Of a DNA stretch of 64,000 nucleotides, positions 28,330-42,047 are shown one piece after another (position 1 is the stretch's first letter; the number at the start of each line of letters is the position of its first letter). Position numbers and translations under genes: made by a program. The DNA is taken from positions 7,392,901 to 7,456,900 of the forward strand of contig NC_083642.1 of the NCBI RefSeq assembly GCF_963576545.1. The letters run 5' to 3'. The DNA is from Limanda limanda. Lineage: Eukaryota; Chordata; Actinopteri; Pleuronectiformes; Pleuronectidae. The notes below the pieces were generated by a model that was not told the DNA's origin, searched no databases, and was given only the letters and a program-made list of their open reading frames with translations.

Positions 28330-28445
28330 GCTAGAAGGAAAGTTAAGGGATCACGTCTGCTCCAAATGTCACAGTGATCCATCCAATGGGTTGAGACGTT
28401 TCACAGTGAAGAATAAAAATATGAACCTCAGAGCTAAGTCAGATG
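28330..28445 (+). repeat. Short teleost repeat fragment (CCATCCAATGGGTTGAGACG type)
   Basis: GGAAAGTTAAGGGATCACG, CTCCAAATGTCACAGTGATC, CATCCAATGGGTTGAGACG and TTTCACAGTGAAG are recognisable blocks of a common fish repeat related to the end region of family A. The fragment is diverged and flanks the SINE at 28.0-28.2 kb. Confidence 0.55.
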
Positions 28446-28944
28446 AAAATGGAAGGCAGTTCCACTCGATGGAATGAGATCCACACTGGATGTGGGGCCT
28501 GGTCTGTTTGTGATGATAAATACACAATGACAAAGTGCTGCCTGGTCTAATTGAAGTTCCTGTTCACACTGCACAGAGAAAAACACAATTTCATCACGAT
28601 CTAAGTTGGAATCTGACGTTTATTAGATCAGATCTGCTCTTCATATCTGTTCAGGGAGCATTATCTCATAATATCTGATTAATATATTCATATTTGCTCA
28701 CATCTTTACAAAATAAATCTGCCGCGGACGACAGTTTGAATACAAAATGTTTTCCTTTGATGTAGCATTTTTAATAAAGTGGCCATTAATCTTATCCTCG
28801 CAGCCTCCAGTGTGTTGGTGGTGCAAGTGGAGCTAAATCTAGTGGAACGTCCCAATATATCAAATGCCTTCCATGTTCTAATACTTCTCTACATGGATGA
28901 GACATGCAGAGGAGAACAGCCGGAGGCATTGTAGCAGGGCTGCT

Positions 28945-29120
<176 letters not shown>

Positions 29121-29764
29121 TAATGTGCATATGCTTTACGCTGCCAAGTTCTGAAGCAGCCGAGGTCTGGAATGGTGTTTGTATTGACTGAGGAGAGTCT
29201 GCAGAGCCCCCATTACAGCCACGCTGTAAACAAAGACAGGACACAGTGTGTGAGTCAGACAGGAAGTCAGAGGTTTCTTCACTCATTGAACAAATGTGGC
29301 TCACAAACAACTCATTGAATATTCTGTCCACGCCTCTCTCCGCTCACTCTGCGACGCTGAAGGAAATACGACCGACCGGTTGTCGCTTCGCTAAATCAAA
29401 CTTTGGGTTGAAGGTTTTCACACCGTGAAGAAAACAATATTATTCTGTTCATCTGCATTAAACATAATTAAAACAAATTACATTCGTTCTTCTACAACAG
29501 TTAAGAAAATTACCCTTCTGAAAAAACACATCGATCTACCGCGTCTCCTAGAAAGTACATTGATATCCTTATCAGTTGCAACAGCAGGTTATCAAGAGAA
29601 ACCGTTTCAATGAACATATCTCAAATACCATTAATATTGTCTTTTACAATGTCTCTGTATCTTTCTAGCACGATTTTTCTGTTGATGTTCACACAAGCCA
29701 GAGCGCTTGGTTAAAGGAAAGGTTTGATCTTATGGGGGGGAAATATTATTATGTCTTGTCTTCA

Positions 29765-29845
29765 GGGAGTCGGATGAGGAGCCTGATACCGTTCTCACCT
29801 CCGCTCACTAAGCCGACTGACCAAGCCGAGCAAGAGGGAAAGTGT
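29765..29845 (+). repeat. Dispersed repeat family B, fragment
   Basis: GTCGGATGAGGAGCCTGATA, CCGTTCTCACCTCCGCTCAC, TAAGCCGACTGACC and AGAGGGAAAGTG are the diverged counterpart of the copy at 46.5 kb. Confidence 0.5.
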
Positions 29846-30127
29846 GAGAAACAAAATCAGCACCTAGCGTTTCCTGTTTCTCCCTTTTCCCAGTTTTTAT
29901 ATAGTTTATAAAGTGTATAAAGTATATATTTATATGTGTGGGGGTATAAATCGTCACATCTAGCTCTTTTAGAAAGTGAATTAGGTTAAATGTCTTTAGG
30001 CTAGATTGTGGTCTTGGTCTAATGTTCAAAGAGATATTAAACCCATCAATTTTCAGTATTTAACCCAAATCCTTCCGGAATCTCTCTCAAAGAACAGTGG
30101 CCACGACTACACACTTTGCTGCACTGC

Positions 30128-30352
30128 TCATTCTTTGAGGGTTGCAGGGGGCAGGAGACAATCCCAGCTGATATTTGGTGAGACGCAGGGTGAAGGCTCA
30201 TCGGTCGATCACAGGATCAACGTAAAACACAAATATCCACTTAACTGGATTAACCTTAACCACGTGTAAGACACATAGGAGCCAACCGAACCTCAATCTG
30301 CAGAGTACCAACCAGGATTTGAACCTTCTTGCTGTGAGGCCATAATGCAAAC
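30128..30352 (+). repeat. Old interspersed teleost repeat (GAGGGTTGCAGGGGGC type)
   Basis: The 5' block TTTGAGGGTTGCAGGGGGCA with ATCCCAGCTGATATTTGGTG, the central TCACAGG, and the 3' block GAACCTTCTTGCTGTGAGGC match the recalled order of a very common fish repeat. The usual middle (heading-like blocks) is reduced, so the copy is old and internally deleted. Confidence 0.7.
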
Positions 30353-33300
30353 ATATATTTGGATGAGCTGTATTTCCTTCTTCAATGTACATGTTTTTAC
30401 CTGACTTCCCACCGCACCCAGTTCTGTGTGTGTGGGCATGTTTGCATTATGAGTAGCCGTATTTTAATCCCCCGCTTTACGGGTGTCAGACATGAACGCT
30501 GGGAGTGGTAGACACGGTATCCCACATCGCTCTGCATTAGTAATCAGGACTTGTTGTAAATACAGACATCTCATTACCGGCGAGCTGAAGTGTGGCGCTG
30601 AGGAAGGGCAAGGGCAATGACAAGGATTCTCTGACTAATGGGCTCTAGCAGATCAGCACACCATTAAGTGGACCTGCAGTGCACGTAGCCGCCCTACAGG
30701 CCCATTACAAAGCAAAACACAACTGAGTGAGACAACGAACACCTCTAATGGAAATCTCCCTTTACAATTTAATGTTGTTAAACACAACACACTCTGTGGA
30801 TGTGGAGGAGTGGAATGTGACTGCCAGACTGAACTATTGACAGGTAATGCTGAATAAAACATGATCCTGGATATCTATTTTTTTTCTGCTGTTTTGTTTT
30901 GTCCAAGATTTATTTATTGTTGTGCACTGATAGCATGTCCAACCTGAGCTAATTCGTGCTCGCCAATTAAGGGACCTGAAATAACCGGCGTGCACGTTCA
31001 AAGTCAATATGATAATGCATTTTGCTCGGAAACAATGGTGATTCTGCTTCCTCATATTTATCCCGAGCTCCCCCCCTTCCCTGCATCAGTTCATATTCGA
31101 TTGGGGAGGCTGTGGACCTCGGCACAACAAGGGGGAACATAGGATTGCAATTAATCATGTCTAGTGTCTGGCAGCAGTGACGCCTGTATGGGTCTTTGAA
31201 CCAGTTTAGTTGGGAAGATGAACGCATTTTACATCTATCTTCCTTCAGGGCATTGGCAGGCTAATGAGAAAATCTGATCTGAATGGTGGATCTAATCATT
31301 CACTGCGGAACAGAACAGGAGCCGAATGAGATTAGTACCTGGTTCACCGTGTTTGTACAGGATTTACAGTAAGTTTGTTTGCTTTTAAAAAACCTGTCAC
31401 ACGACCAAGACCTTATATTTCATTACACACATGGCCTCTTCTTTGAAGCAGTCTTTATTTTTGTTGGCTATTGTTTTAAATTTAGTCTTTGTCCTGTGTC
31501 AAATGTCCCTGATTATTTTTAATACAAGTTGTAAGCGACTAAACATCTTAGTCAAATAAAACTGTAGCCTAATCGAATTTAATCACTGAAAACAGTTTGA
31601 GCCAAACCAATAATATTTTGTCTTTTACGTCAATGTTTTTTTCTCAGTGGATTTTGTCTTATCTGAAATTTGAAAAACACAGGTTGAATAAGTGATTCCT
31701 GGAAAGTACCCGGTGCTCCATGTTGTGCTGATTGTAGGCTGCCAGCCGGTGAAGTCCTGATATGGTGCAGGCAGCCTAGGAAACAGGTCTGCTGCACATA
31801 TACTGTATATATATATATATATAAAATCATATGAAACACTTTAATATTCTCTCAGAAAACTATTTTGGAAAAAGTTAATTTCTTTATTTTCGAGCTGTCT
31901 TTCTTCAATGATGTTGATATAGTCCCAGTTTGTGTTGAACCACATCCAGCCATCGTGTTGTCTTTGTCTCGGAGAAGAAGGTTGTTCGTGAACATATTTA
32001 ATAGTTTTCATTAACAAAATTAACTCTACTCGGGAGCCAGCCGCTGTGGCAGACAAATTGTCATCAAGGGCCAGGAATAGTGAGCGGAGAGCTGGCTGGC
32101 TGTGGACTGCAGGATTTAGGAACTCGGCTGTGGCTTCCCACTGCTGCTGGCAAGACATTTGTGCCAGGCGCTGGTGTGCAGAACAAGAACTAATCTGAAG
32201 TGGTCTGTTGCAGCTAAAAGGAACTGGCCCTGAGGTCATGCATTATGGGAGAAGTAATTCCTCCCTCTCATTTCCACTATTTTCTGCTGTTGAGATGTGT
32301 TGAATCTTGAAAACTGGATTTTATGAACACGCTAGTTTTCTCGTCGCTGCTTCTGCTACTCGATGAATTCCATTCAAACCGAACTGTAAAATTCAAAAAG
32401 CTTATTAAAGATGGTTCTAGGTGTAATTGTTATAGACACAAAATAAGTAATATTGTTCATTTGGAGTTTACAGCTTTAAACTTTGACTGTGCAAAGACTT
32501 TTTCTTTTTGAGGCACCAGTGGGTAGTTTACGATCGAGTTCTCCTTATTCTGAAGATGTGCTCGTAAATATTCATCAGTAGTGGGCAGGCTGTAACATCG
32601 ACAAAGAAAGAAGGCTCACACATTGTGAATATCAATGGGAAAACCCAGAGGTGGGCCCTATGTGAGATGTGAACACGTATATTTATTTAAGAACATAAAA
32701 AACTGGAGATGACAGATAGTAAATGAATAAAATCCAGGGAAGATCACGTCCAAATGTGGCAAACATCTCTGATTAATGAGCCACCAGGGGGCATCACAGC
32801 CTCTGGCACCATATGACCCTTGGGGGGGAAGTAACATTATATTGCTCACAAATAAAAGTAAATTATGTGAATTTGAGGTTCAAAGAACAAGAGTGTCCTG
32901 CAGTATATTTCTGTCTATAGGCAGCTGCATGAATCCTGGGTGTCTGCGTTGATAAATGTGGAAGGTGAACAGGCTGTGAAAACATCTATCTGACGAGGCA
33001 GGAACCCTTTCAAATGAAATGAATCTAATCTATAAATTGATTTATATTTTAAAAGATAATCATAATATATAAGGCACAAAAGCACCACAGTTAAAATCCC
33101 TCTGTGGTCACATGTTTATTATATGCAAAATAAACTGTAAAGATGTCACATGAAAACAAATCCACAAGACTCAGGTTGCTATGGCGACACGTGAATCACC
33201 GAGCACTGCGGTGAAGATAACGGGAGAGAGAGTGAAAAAAACCCAAACGGAAAGCAAAGAAAAGAATTATGTGACTTAACAACCTGAAATGGAAACGCAG

Positions 33301-36300
33301 CGGAACAACAGGTGACCTAATGAAAATATGATTTACTTCACGCTGAACAAGAACACAAACAGGAAAGAGCAGAATTTACAGAAACAGCCCTTTGAAGAAA
33401 AACAGCCGCCTCAGACATTTTGGCTAATTCCCATAAACGACTTATGTTTACGCTGAAGCTGTTGAAGTAGATACGAGTCGAGTCCGGCAGCAGCAGAAGG
33501 AGAAAGTATTGGAGCCACACAGTCCGCAGAGGGAAGAGGTTTTGGTGAATCGGAACACAGAAGAAATTGGAGATTAAAGTTCCCATTTTCATTCTGACAG
33601 TTAACATGGGTTTCTTTTTCCCTTCACCAGCCTAAATCCTGTGGTTATGGTTGGCAAAGTGGTTATTTTACCCCAAATCAGGATCTTTAATGAAACCTGA
33701 CCGAGCCATGACTGTGGTTTAATATGTATTTTACTGAGGGTCGTGTGTATTAATGGCTCCAGTGTTAGAGCTTTAAGGTTAATGTCATATAGGAATCAAC
33801 AAATACATGATAAAACAAAGCAGGTTTAGAACTGCGCCACTGATAAGGAAGTAAAGACATCAGCAGCAAAATGATCATCTAATTAGTAAGAAATTTACAA
33901 ATTTGGATTTTCCAAAGCTTTATCGTATAAAGTGAGTAAAATGATTTAAAGTGATTTGTATTGTGCTTGGTTAAGAGAATATCTTAATAGTTGAAACCAG
34001 AACTAACAACAAGACAAATCTACTTGTTCACTGTTTTATTTAAACATACAATATATAGGTTTGGCCACTAGGGGTCTGTCAATCAAAACAATCACAAAAG
34101 ACCCAGTTTGATGACGTCGTGAAACAGCTGTAAAGTTTTATCCACCTTATGCTGGAAACGGCAAAGAATAACTGTGATGCATAACGAGTGACCAGGGCTA
34201 ACGGGCTATCACTTTGATTTTCCTTCAACACGTGTTGTTTGCACTTAAACTTTGAGTATTCACTACGATTCTTTATCTCTCTTGCATGTGTCTTTAACTT
34301 GAACCAACACTCTAATCTGAGTTATGACTTGTTTGTTGGTGATGCGGCTCCGTTATGATCCCGACTCGTTTGAATGAACTCTGCCTGTCAAGAGGAGTAG
34401 ATGATTTAAAATGGGAGTTGAAGCCAGTTTTGCTGAGGACAGCATGTGGCATTAAAGCCTTTGATAACAAACAAAGATTCATTCCACATCTTGTCAAATG
34501 CGTCTCCTTTATGAGCAGCTGTCTTGCTGCGATGGAAAGATTATTTGCTCCATTGTTTGTGTTGTAAATCTTCCAAATTAACCAGAGTGCCAGTGGATGT
34601 CGTCTCTGATTAGTGTCAACAGGCCTCTAATGAAGATGTTCAACCTGTAGGCGTGCTGGAGCCATCATGCACTGGCTCGGGGATGAGTGAGTTTATTTTT
34701 CTTATTTATGTTACAGCATCAGAACAAAACAAAACAAACTGCAGAGTGAATCTTTCAAAGTCCAAAGTCTGCAATAAAACTATTTTACCGAGCAACACAT
34801 ATGGCAGAAATGACTAAGCCTTTAAAAAAAGAGAACTGAAAGCTTGTTAAAGGATCACAGAGAAAAAGGAAATCAGCACTTTGGAAAATAGGATTGTGTC
34901 GAGAAGGACAGAGAGAGAGGAATCAGGCTCTGCTGCTGTTTGGGAGATGGTCGGACTGTGGTCAGGGCGGAGAGGACACACAGACGTCCCTGAGACGAGC
35001 AGATGGACGACCAGGAGGAGACAGAGGAGGAGGTGATCCAGAGGGTGGGCTCTCCGTGATTAGGAAGCAGTGATAAGGAACAGCAGAGGAATGGATGAGT
35101 CGCACACAGAGAGAACCACAGTGTGCCAGCCTGCCTGTCTCGTCTGTCCGTCCTTCTGTCTGTCTGTCTGTCCATCTGTCTGTCTCTGGATGCGGACGCT
35201 TGCCCTCGCCTTTAGCTCAGAGTGAAAAGAAACAGGGGAGCACTGGGAAAGAGGAGGGTAATTTATCCCATCCTGTTCCTATAATGTCACACTAACTCAC
35301 GGCAGCATGGAAAACGAGTTACAAGAAATGAAGAGAACGACAGTAAACACATCCATGGGTGATTTTCTGGGTATAAGAGGAACAACATCACGCCTGGAAC
35401 AGATTAGGGTGAGAGGACACTCATTTGGAAGTAAAGTAAAGGCTTCCTGCTGACAGCCTGACTCGTATTCTGTGTTTGTGTCTCGAGGAGAAAGTTATTA
35501 ATGAGGTTATTTTTTTTTTAAAGAACACTTTGTTGTGCCATTAGAAAGAAAACAGCTAGTATATCCTTAATCTTTATTTATTCTCCTCAAGCACTGGAAA
35601 AACTTAAGGTCGTTTTTTTGTTGTGATGCAAGCATTTTTCTTTTTTTTTGCTTGACACTCCCAACAATGGATTGTGAGGTAATTGTTCCTGTGTCTCTGG
35701 GGCAGCACTTGCTCCTCGGGCTGTGCACAAATCCAACCTCTGATTGGCAGACCTTCAGCTGAACTATGGCCCGAAAACCGTAACCTTAATAACCAAAACC
35801 AAACACTGCAGTTTAATCGGCGGATCTTGTGCAGCTGCAGAGAGGGAGCTCGGGTCAGGGCAGGAGAAAGGTCATCGCTGCAAATTTTGCACGTCATGTC
35901 TTCCAGGAAATTAGGAGGAGGGTGCACAAAAACACCTTCACAATATTTATAGCCACACACACACACACACACACACAAACAAACACACACACACCTATAT
36001 AGTTTTAACGGCAATGCACCTGCAGCTATAGGTATAAATAAATAAATAAAATCCATTAAGAGCAGGACTAATTCAAATACAATCTGATGAAGGCTATCAA
36101 GTCAGAACCTGACAATAGAGGCAAAAATGTAAGTATATTCAATTTGACTCCCTGTAATTCTTGATTAGCAGGTAATAGAAACGATATTTGATAAAACACT
36201 TATGGTTCTCTGCAGCTTTAGTTTCCACAGCGTTATATGATCTGATCATTACAGCTCCTCTGATGTTTACAGTCCCCCTGGCTTCTGACTTATTTGTCCA

Positions 36301-37190
36301 CAGTCTCACATGTTAATCTTCAGTGAGGGTTGAGGAGAACTTCACGTGTGTAATCACTGAAATGCATGTGCTGTGGATGCTGATGGAGAATTACACTCCA
36401 GACAGTGGGATGCTGCTCAAAGGGGAGAGCTGCGGTGATTCACCGAGTCTGTTTCTCACGGTGAGAAGGAATTTATGAATGATTAAAGAGAGGGAGAATG
36501 TGTTATTGGGATCCTGGTATTTCAAAGCGTTTGTTGCAGGGATTAAAAAAAAAAAAAATCTAATTTGCTTATTTTTCCAAAAACTGAAACAAATGGTTGA
36601 CATGAAAATGTTTGTGCCTTCACGAAGCATTACTGTTTCAGTGTTTCATTTTGAGAGTCGATGTCATTTGCTACTAGTCGAGACTTGAAATAGATTTTTG
36701 AATTTGCAGATCTCAAATTAAATCGTCGTCAGGCATTGAAATCCAGTGAGGCATTTGAAGTTTAATGAAAAGTGGAGATAGGGCCGATGCTCTGCAGCTC
36801 TATCTGATGCAAAAAACTAAGATATCATCAAGTGTGTGTGAACATAGTATTTTCAGAGGGGAAATAAAAGCGCAGCATGAATCACTATTCCTGAAATTAC
36901 TATACAAGCTTTTCTTGGACTGTTTGAACATAAGAAGAGAAACATGTGTTCACCTGCCTCACAACCCAAGCAGCAGCAGCAGCAGCATCGTTGACAGTGA
37001 TGCATTACCCAGTGTGGTGTCACCAAACCATATGAGCCCAGCAGGGCGTCACTTCAAAATTATTTCACGTAAAGATGGATTGCAGCTCTAACGTATGGCA
37101 CCTACATCCACTGCCTTAATTGAATCCCATTAGTTAGAAATGGACCTGGTCTGTCTCCATCTGTGCATTGATCGGACCCAGACTCCTCTG
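30353..37190. other. No gene recognised
   Basis: Contents are an AT run (31805-31823), a 132-codon minus-strand frame at 31841-32239 with no recognised family, a possible repeat trace at 34058-34085 (GGCCACTAGGGGTCTGTCAA), a TCTG/TCCG run at 35140-35180 and a CA tract at 35957-35993. Nothing resembles a coding exon of a known family. Confidence 0.65.
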
Positions 37191-37457
37191 ATTTCCCTAT
37201 GTGAGGAACAACAGCGAGCCAAGTGGAGCGGAAAGGAGAGAGAGAGAGAGAGCTGAGGGGGGGCTTGCAGAGGGGGGGCTCCCATGGATACAGCTGATGA
37301 AGGGGTTCATTGTGTTGTCAGACGCACCCCCCCCAACAACCACCACCTCCTCTCCATCAGCTCCATGGAGCAGGAACGCACAGCCTCGTTCCTGCTGCAA
37401 AAGCCTCCAGCAGATTCATCTGTTGAGCCCGAGATCAGAGGGGGGACCTCGGGCCCC

Positions 37458-37458
37458 A

Positions 37459-37500
<42 letters not shown>

Positions 37501-37525
37501 ATACACACACCAACACACACCAGCA
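37458..37525 (+). repeat. CA-rich microsatellite
   Basis: A CA run of about 35 bases followed by CAAACACACATACACACACC. It lies 180 bases beyond the donor of the candidate minus-strand leader exon. Similar CA or GT tracts are at 35957-35993 and 39674-39708. Confidence 0.9.
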
Positions 37526-37706
37526 TTCACAAAGAGAGGGTTTGTAAAAGTCTGTGTGAGGCTGAGCTCAATCCCCAAAATGCCACCATGCAGGAGCCGT
37601 GGCTAAGAGTCATATCTGCGCAAAGAGGAGATATGCATGCCTGACGTCCACCAGCGAACCACATCGCTGCTGATGTGTGAGAGAAAAGACAGCACATGCA
37701 CTTTAC

Positions 37707-38195
37707 CTTTAAATCCTCCTGGTGCCAGTGAGTCCAAAGTGGTGAAAGTGAACTTCTGCTGCCATCCAGCTTCTCTTTCTGTTTGGCGTTTGTCTCTTCC
37801 TGCGTCTTTGCCGGACCCGCCTGCTGCTTGAAGCGCCGCACAGATCAAATTCAAATAAAAAAAAAAAGAAGAAGAAGAGGAGGAGGAAAGAGGGAGAAAG
37901 AGACAGTTGCGTGGAGTCAAAAAATACCAGCGTGGTTTGGTGTACTAAGTGTGGAAACAAGGCTTCCCTGAGGTGTTAGTCCCAGACTGCTGGAGCCAAA
38001 TCTCCCGATTCTGGATCAACTCCCAGTTCGGTCGCTGTCCAGTGGCGGCTGGTGCTGAATGAGACTCCAGGGTTTGCAGAGATTCCCTCACTTTCCCTCC
38101 TCTTCCACTCCTTCCTCTCCTGCTGCTGCTGCTGTTCCACTGCACAGATCTTCCCTCCCACCGGCGCACGCAAGACTTGAGAAAAAAGAAAAAGA
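37707..38195 (-). other. Possible untranslated first exon of a minus-strand gene (candidate grm4)
   Basis: Read on the - strand, a TATA-like TTAAAAATA (near 38225-38233) is followed by about 490 bases that look like a neural-gene leader. They are GC-richer than their surroundings, with CAG repeats (38119-38134), purine-rich stretches and some CpG. The stretch ends at a good donor AAG|GTAAAG (GT at 37706-37705). A short upstream-type frame of 18 codons begins at an ATG near 37772 and stops at the donor. A pyrimidine tract and CAG near 37830 might instead make this two exons. In human, GRM4 lies next to HMGA1, divergently oriented, which motivates the candidate name. No grm4 coding exon is visible in the window. 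Confidence 0.3.
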
Positions 38196-39310
38196 CCCTC
38201 TCCTCCGTTTTTTTTCCTCCAGATATTTTTAAGTGCTGCACATCACAGAGCTGCGTGTGACACTGATACTGCGCTGCTTACGCATTCCACAACAACAAGA
38301 ACAACAGAGGAAGACAACAACAACAACAAAAGGGACAGACAACTGAATGCGTTAAATCGATGGCTGGAAAAATGACACCGAAAAAAGGCGCGTTTCAAAA
38401 AACAGATCAATAACTTTAACTCCGAGGTCCAGGCCAGAGGATCTTTTAATTGGAACAAGACACAGACAGAGATTGTGTGTGTGTGTGTGTGTGTGTGCGT
38501 ATGTGTGTGCGTATGCGTGTGGTTGTGTGGTTGTGTGTGTCTGTGTGTATTTGTCTTCTCGTGGTTTGAAAGATGGTTTGCAGCTGATGAGTCGTTTCAG
38601 GAGTTTTGCCTCACGCAGGCACACAAGGAGGACGGAGGAATGTGAAAAAAGCTGGGTCCCTCTTTTGTTGGGAGAAGCACAGAGAGACACAACCTGAACA
38701 ACTATCTCTCTCTTTCTCTCTCTCTGTATCTGTATACATATCTATATATTTACTCTACTCCCCCTGACATCTGCATTTACGTGGACTTGAACCGCGCACT
38801 GATGTGGAGACGCTCGGCTCCAGAAATTACGCATGACGCATCCCTGCCTCACTGGGCGGTTTAAACGCAATAACACACTGTGGATGCATATGTGTGTGTG
38901 TGTCTGTTTGTGTGTGTGTGTTTTCGCTCTGAAATCTCCACCGTGTGCTGGTTGTGTGGGAGGTTGTTGGACTCAGACGAACTGCGCAGGAAGCGTGAGT
39001 CCAAATCCTCCGTCCACCACTCGAGTGGAGTGGTGTTACATTTCATTCTGAAGGCGCCGACTAGCGCATCTTTGGCTCCACTGCTTCTCTCTGTCTCCGC
39101 CCGTGTGAGTGGTCCCTGCTGCAGGAGCTGCTCCCCCCCACACCCCACCCACCGCCACGCACACACGCGTTTCAATCACGCACACGCCTCACCCACCCTC
39201 CCACTTCGCTCACTTATCACCTGGGCGTCGTCCCTCGGGTAATTTCGCCATGTTCATAGGAGTCGCGTTCCTTTATATGTTTGTCGTTACCGGAGCTGAT
39301 TGCAGTTAGG
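38196..39310. promoter_or_regulatory. CpG-containing, microsatellite-rich region, possible promoter
   Basis: This region lies upstream (on the - strand) of the candidate leader exon. It contains GT tracts at 38474-38550 and 38888-38923, CAA/AAC-rich runs near 38289-38330, a CRE-like TGACGCAT near 38834, and a CpG-bearing stretch 39040-39240 (GGCGCCGACTAGCGC). No coding frame is convincing. It is consistent with a promoter of a minus-strand gene, but direction and start are not established. Confidence 0.3.
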
Positions 39311-41552
39311 AGTATCGATCCGTCAGTGTAATCAGTGGCTCCACACTCACACACACTAATGAAGGGACAGAGCCCGTCCAGCTGCTTCCGGCTCCAGGCT
39401 GCTCTTTAAACTGTGTTCGCGAAAAACTGTGAGTCCGCAAGCTGGGAAACAACGTTCGTGTAACATTAAGAAGGTTTAACGTACTTTATTATAATGTAAA
39501 AACACATCTACAACACTTTCTGATACACAACAGTCACCAAATACTGGATTCAAATCAGTTGAAAATGATTATAGTTGTCTTTTCAATTTAGAGGAGGACA
39601 CATCTTATATAGTATTATAGTTATTAAAGTGTACAATTGAATAGGACTGAAGATTACACTTATTAATATGTCTTTGTGTGTGTGTGTGTGTGTGTGCGTT
39701 TGTGTGTGCCCACTATTACTGGCAATACCTCCATCATTATAATTGTAATTGCTGCTCCCTTAATCTCTTTCAGACTTTTTCTTTTGTAAAAATGCTTCAA
39801 ACAATGATAAACCTCTCCATTTATGTGAGAAACTTTCTTTCCTCATGAATTTTTTAAATATTGCTATTTGGTTGTGCTCCTCTTATCTCTGAGGTTTCTT
39901 GGTTTCTTATCCCATATTAAAAGTTTTCTTTGGGTAGTTTGTTCTGAAACTATTTGAGGTTAAAGGACAGAGGATGTCGCACCTTGTTAACCCCTTCGAG
40001 GCAAATAGTGATTTGTGAATGTAAAAACTGATTGATTTATTTATATTGATGTTTTCTTTCTTGCTGCAGAATTGATGGCTTACTAGAAACCAGTTATTTC
40101 TAATTGATGGTTTGTGACTGAGCCCACTCATATTATTACCAGCAGGGCTCATTGTTTCCACTGCTTTTAATCATATGCTGGTAGTGAAGTATTAAAGGGG
40201 AGGGACGCTTTGAAAAGGAATCAGCTGTCTTTTTGATTTATCTGCATCCAAGAGCCGGCTACTGTTAATAGAGATCATCCAACATGTCCTCTGGACCTAA
40301 AAACACCTACAAAAACAATCAGTGTTTGTGATTAGTTATGAGAAACCTTCCATTTGTGTGATAGAAGAAGCTGTAAACGGAGAATGGAAGATGGAGTCTT
40401 GACCCAGAAATGCACTCTCTACACCAGAAGCCCTTCAAATATCGCCCTTTGCCCCCAGAGGCTAATTAGTTGTCAGACGATAGAACAATGGGGGATTGCA
40501 AATCTTCAAATACTCTTCTGATTTCCACCTTAACATTCACCCAGTCCCCCGACCTCTATGGATTATTGGAACCTAATCCACACCATGAATAATGTTGAGT
40601 TTGGTTCTCGTGAAATATTTAGATATCTCTTAAATCTTTGTTGTTTTAGATTTTTCCTTCCGCTCCAAGGATTGTTTAATAAATGATGCAAAAACAGACC
40701 TTACTAAGCTTGATGTAAAAAAGCCATTAGGGCACAAACATTTCCTCAGCAGAGTATGTACTGTAACTCACAGTGGAAAAAAAACAGACATAAACAACTT
40801 TGGATAGCCTCGTGTTTTACTCTCTCAGCTTGTTAGTGCAAAATTCATGAGGAAATGGCAAACTTCTAAAAGCTCACCACATTTGTTAGAGCTAAATATG
40901 AAATAAATCAAGATAAATAGGGCTCTGGTTATTTTTAATATAACAGAAAGCCTAATTTCTGATGGGGTGTAATGCTGCACACGCTGAAACTCCGAGCAGA
41001 TGAGATGCAGCTATTTGGAGGTGTTCGGATTCCTGCTCATATTTATGGCTATCTGTCTCCTGCCAGGGTGGTGATGCAGTGCAGACTGAGCCAACCAGGC
41101 TAACAGGGCTCCTAATGAAAGCAGTGAGAGAGCTGCGAGTCAGCACACCACAATAAATGTGTCCTCGGAGGCAGATCTTCAGTATTTTCAGTAAGTCTGA
41201 CGACCGTTATTCGTGGAGCTCGGAGTGAGAGTTTCGTGTGGGTTCTTCAATAAATCATGTGATCAAAGCTCAAAGTGTCAGATGTGGACAAACAGACGAG
41301 AACCTGGAACAGGTCTCACAACGTGTTCTTTATGATTAATAAATCAAAAGCAGCCACTCATTCTATTTTAATGCACGCTTGTGAATTTTGGCTTTTATTA
41401 TGCATGCAATCGTGAGTCAGACCACAACATTACCAACAGATTGTGATCAGGTAGAGGCATCCAGTTCAAAAGGAGCTGCATCGATGTCTCTATGAACTAT
41501 GGTGCCGGAATCTGACTGTTATCAGGTCATTGAATCTGCGTCATTTACACAT
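39311..41552. other. No gene recognised
   Basis: A GT tract lies at 39674-39708. Otherwise this is AT-rich unique sequence with many stops in all frames. I see no repeat family or splice-bounded frame. Confidence 0.7.
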
Positions 41553-41970
41553 TTCTATCTATCTATCCATATCAGTCCGTCTATCATTCCATCTATCATC
41601 CATCCGTTTATCAGTCCTTCTATCCGTCCGTCTATCTGTCTGTCCGTCCATTTATTCGCCCGTCTATCCATCTTTCTGTCCATATATCCGTCCGTCTATC
41701 ATATCTATGTATCCATCAATCTATCCATCCATCTGTCTGTCTGTCGGTTTGTCCATCCATCTATTGGTCCATCCTTCTATCAGTCCATCCTTCTATCCGT
41801 CCGTCTCTCTGTCTGTCCGTCCATTTATTCGGCCGTCTATTCGTCTATCATATCTATGTATCCATCTATCTATCAACTATCCATCCATCTATCTGTCCGT
41901 CCGTTTGTCCATCCATCTGAATGTCTATCCATCTATCTATCTATATGTCCTTCCATCCGTCCATCCCTCC
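41553..41970 (+). repeat. Degenerate tetranucleotide array (ATCT/ATCC/GTCC) with internal duplication
   Basis: It has about 420 bases of TCTATC, CATCC, GTCCGTC and CTGTC units. Two long segments starting TCAGTCC at 41611 and 41780 share blocks such as CTGTCTGTCCGTCCATTTAT and ATCATATCTATGTATCCATC, so the array has a higher-order period of about 170 bases. The long Ser/Ile/Pro-rich open frames across it are artefacts of a stop-poor repeat. Confidence 0.95.
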
Positions 41971-42047
41971 GGTGGGTTGTCATATGTGCGGGACATGTGT
42001 GTGTTGATTCAATAACAGTGTTCACACGTTCTGTAACCTCCTTGCAT

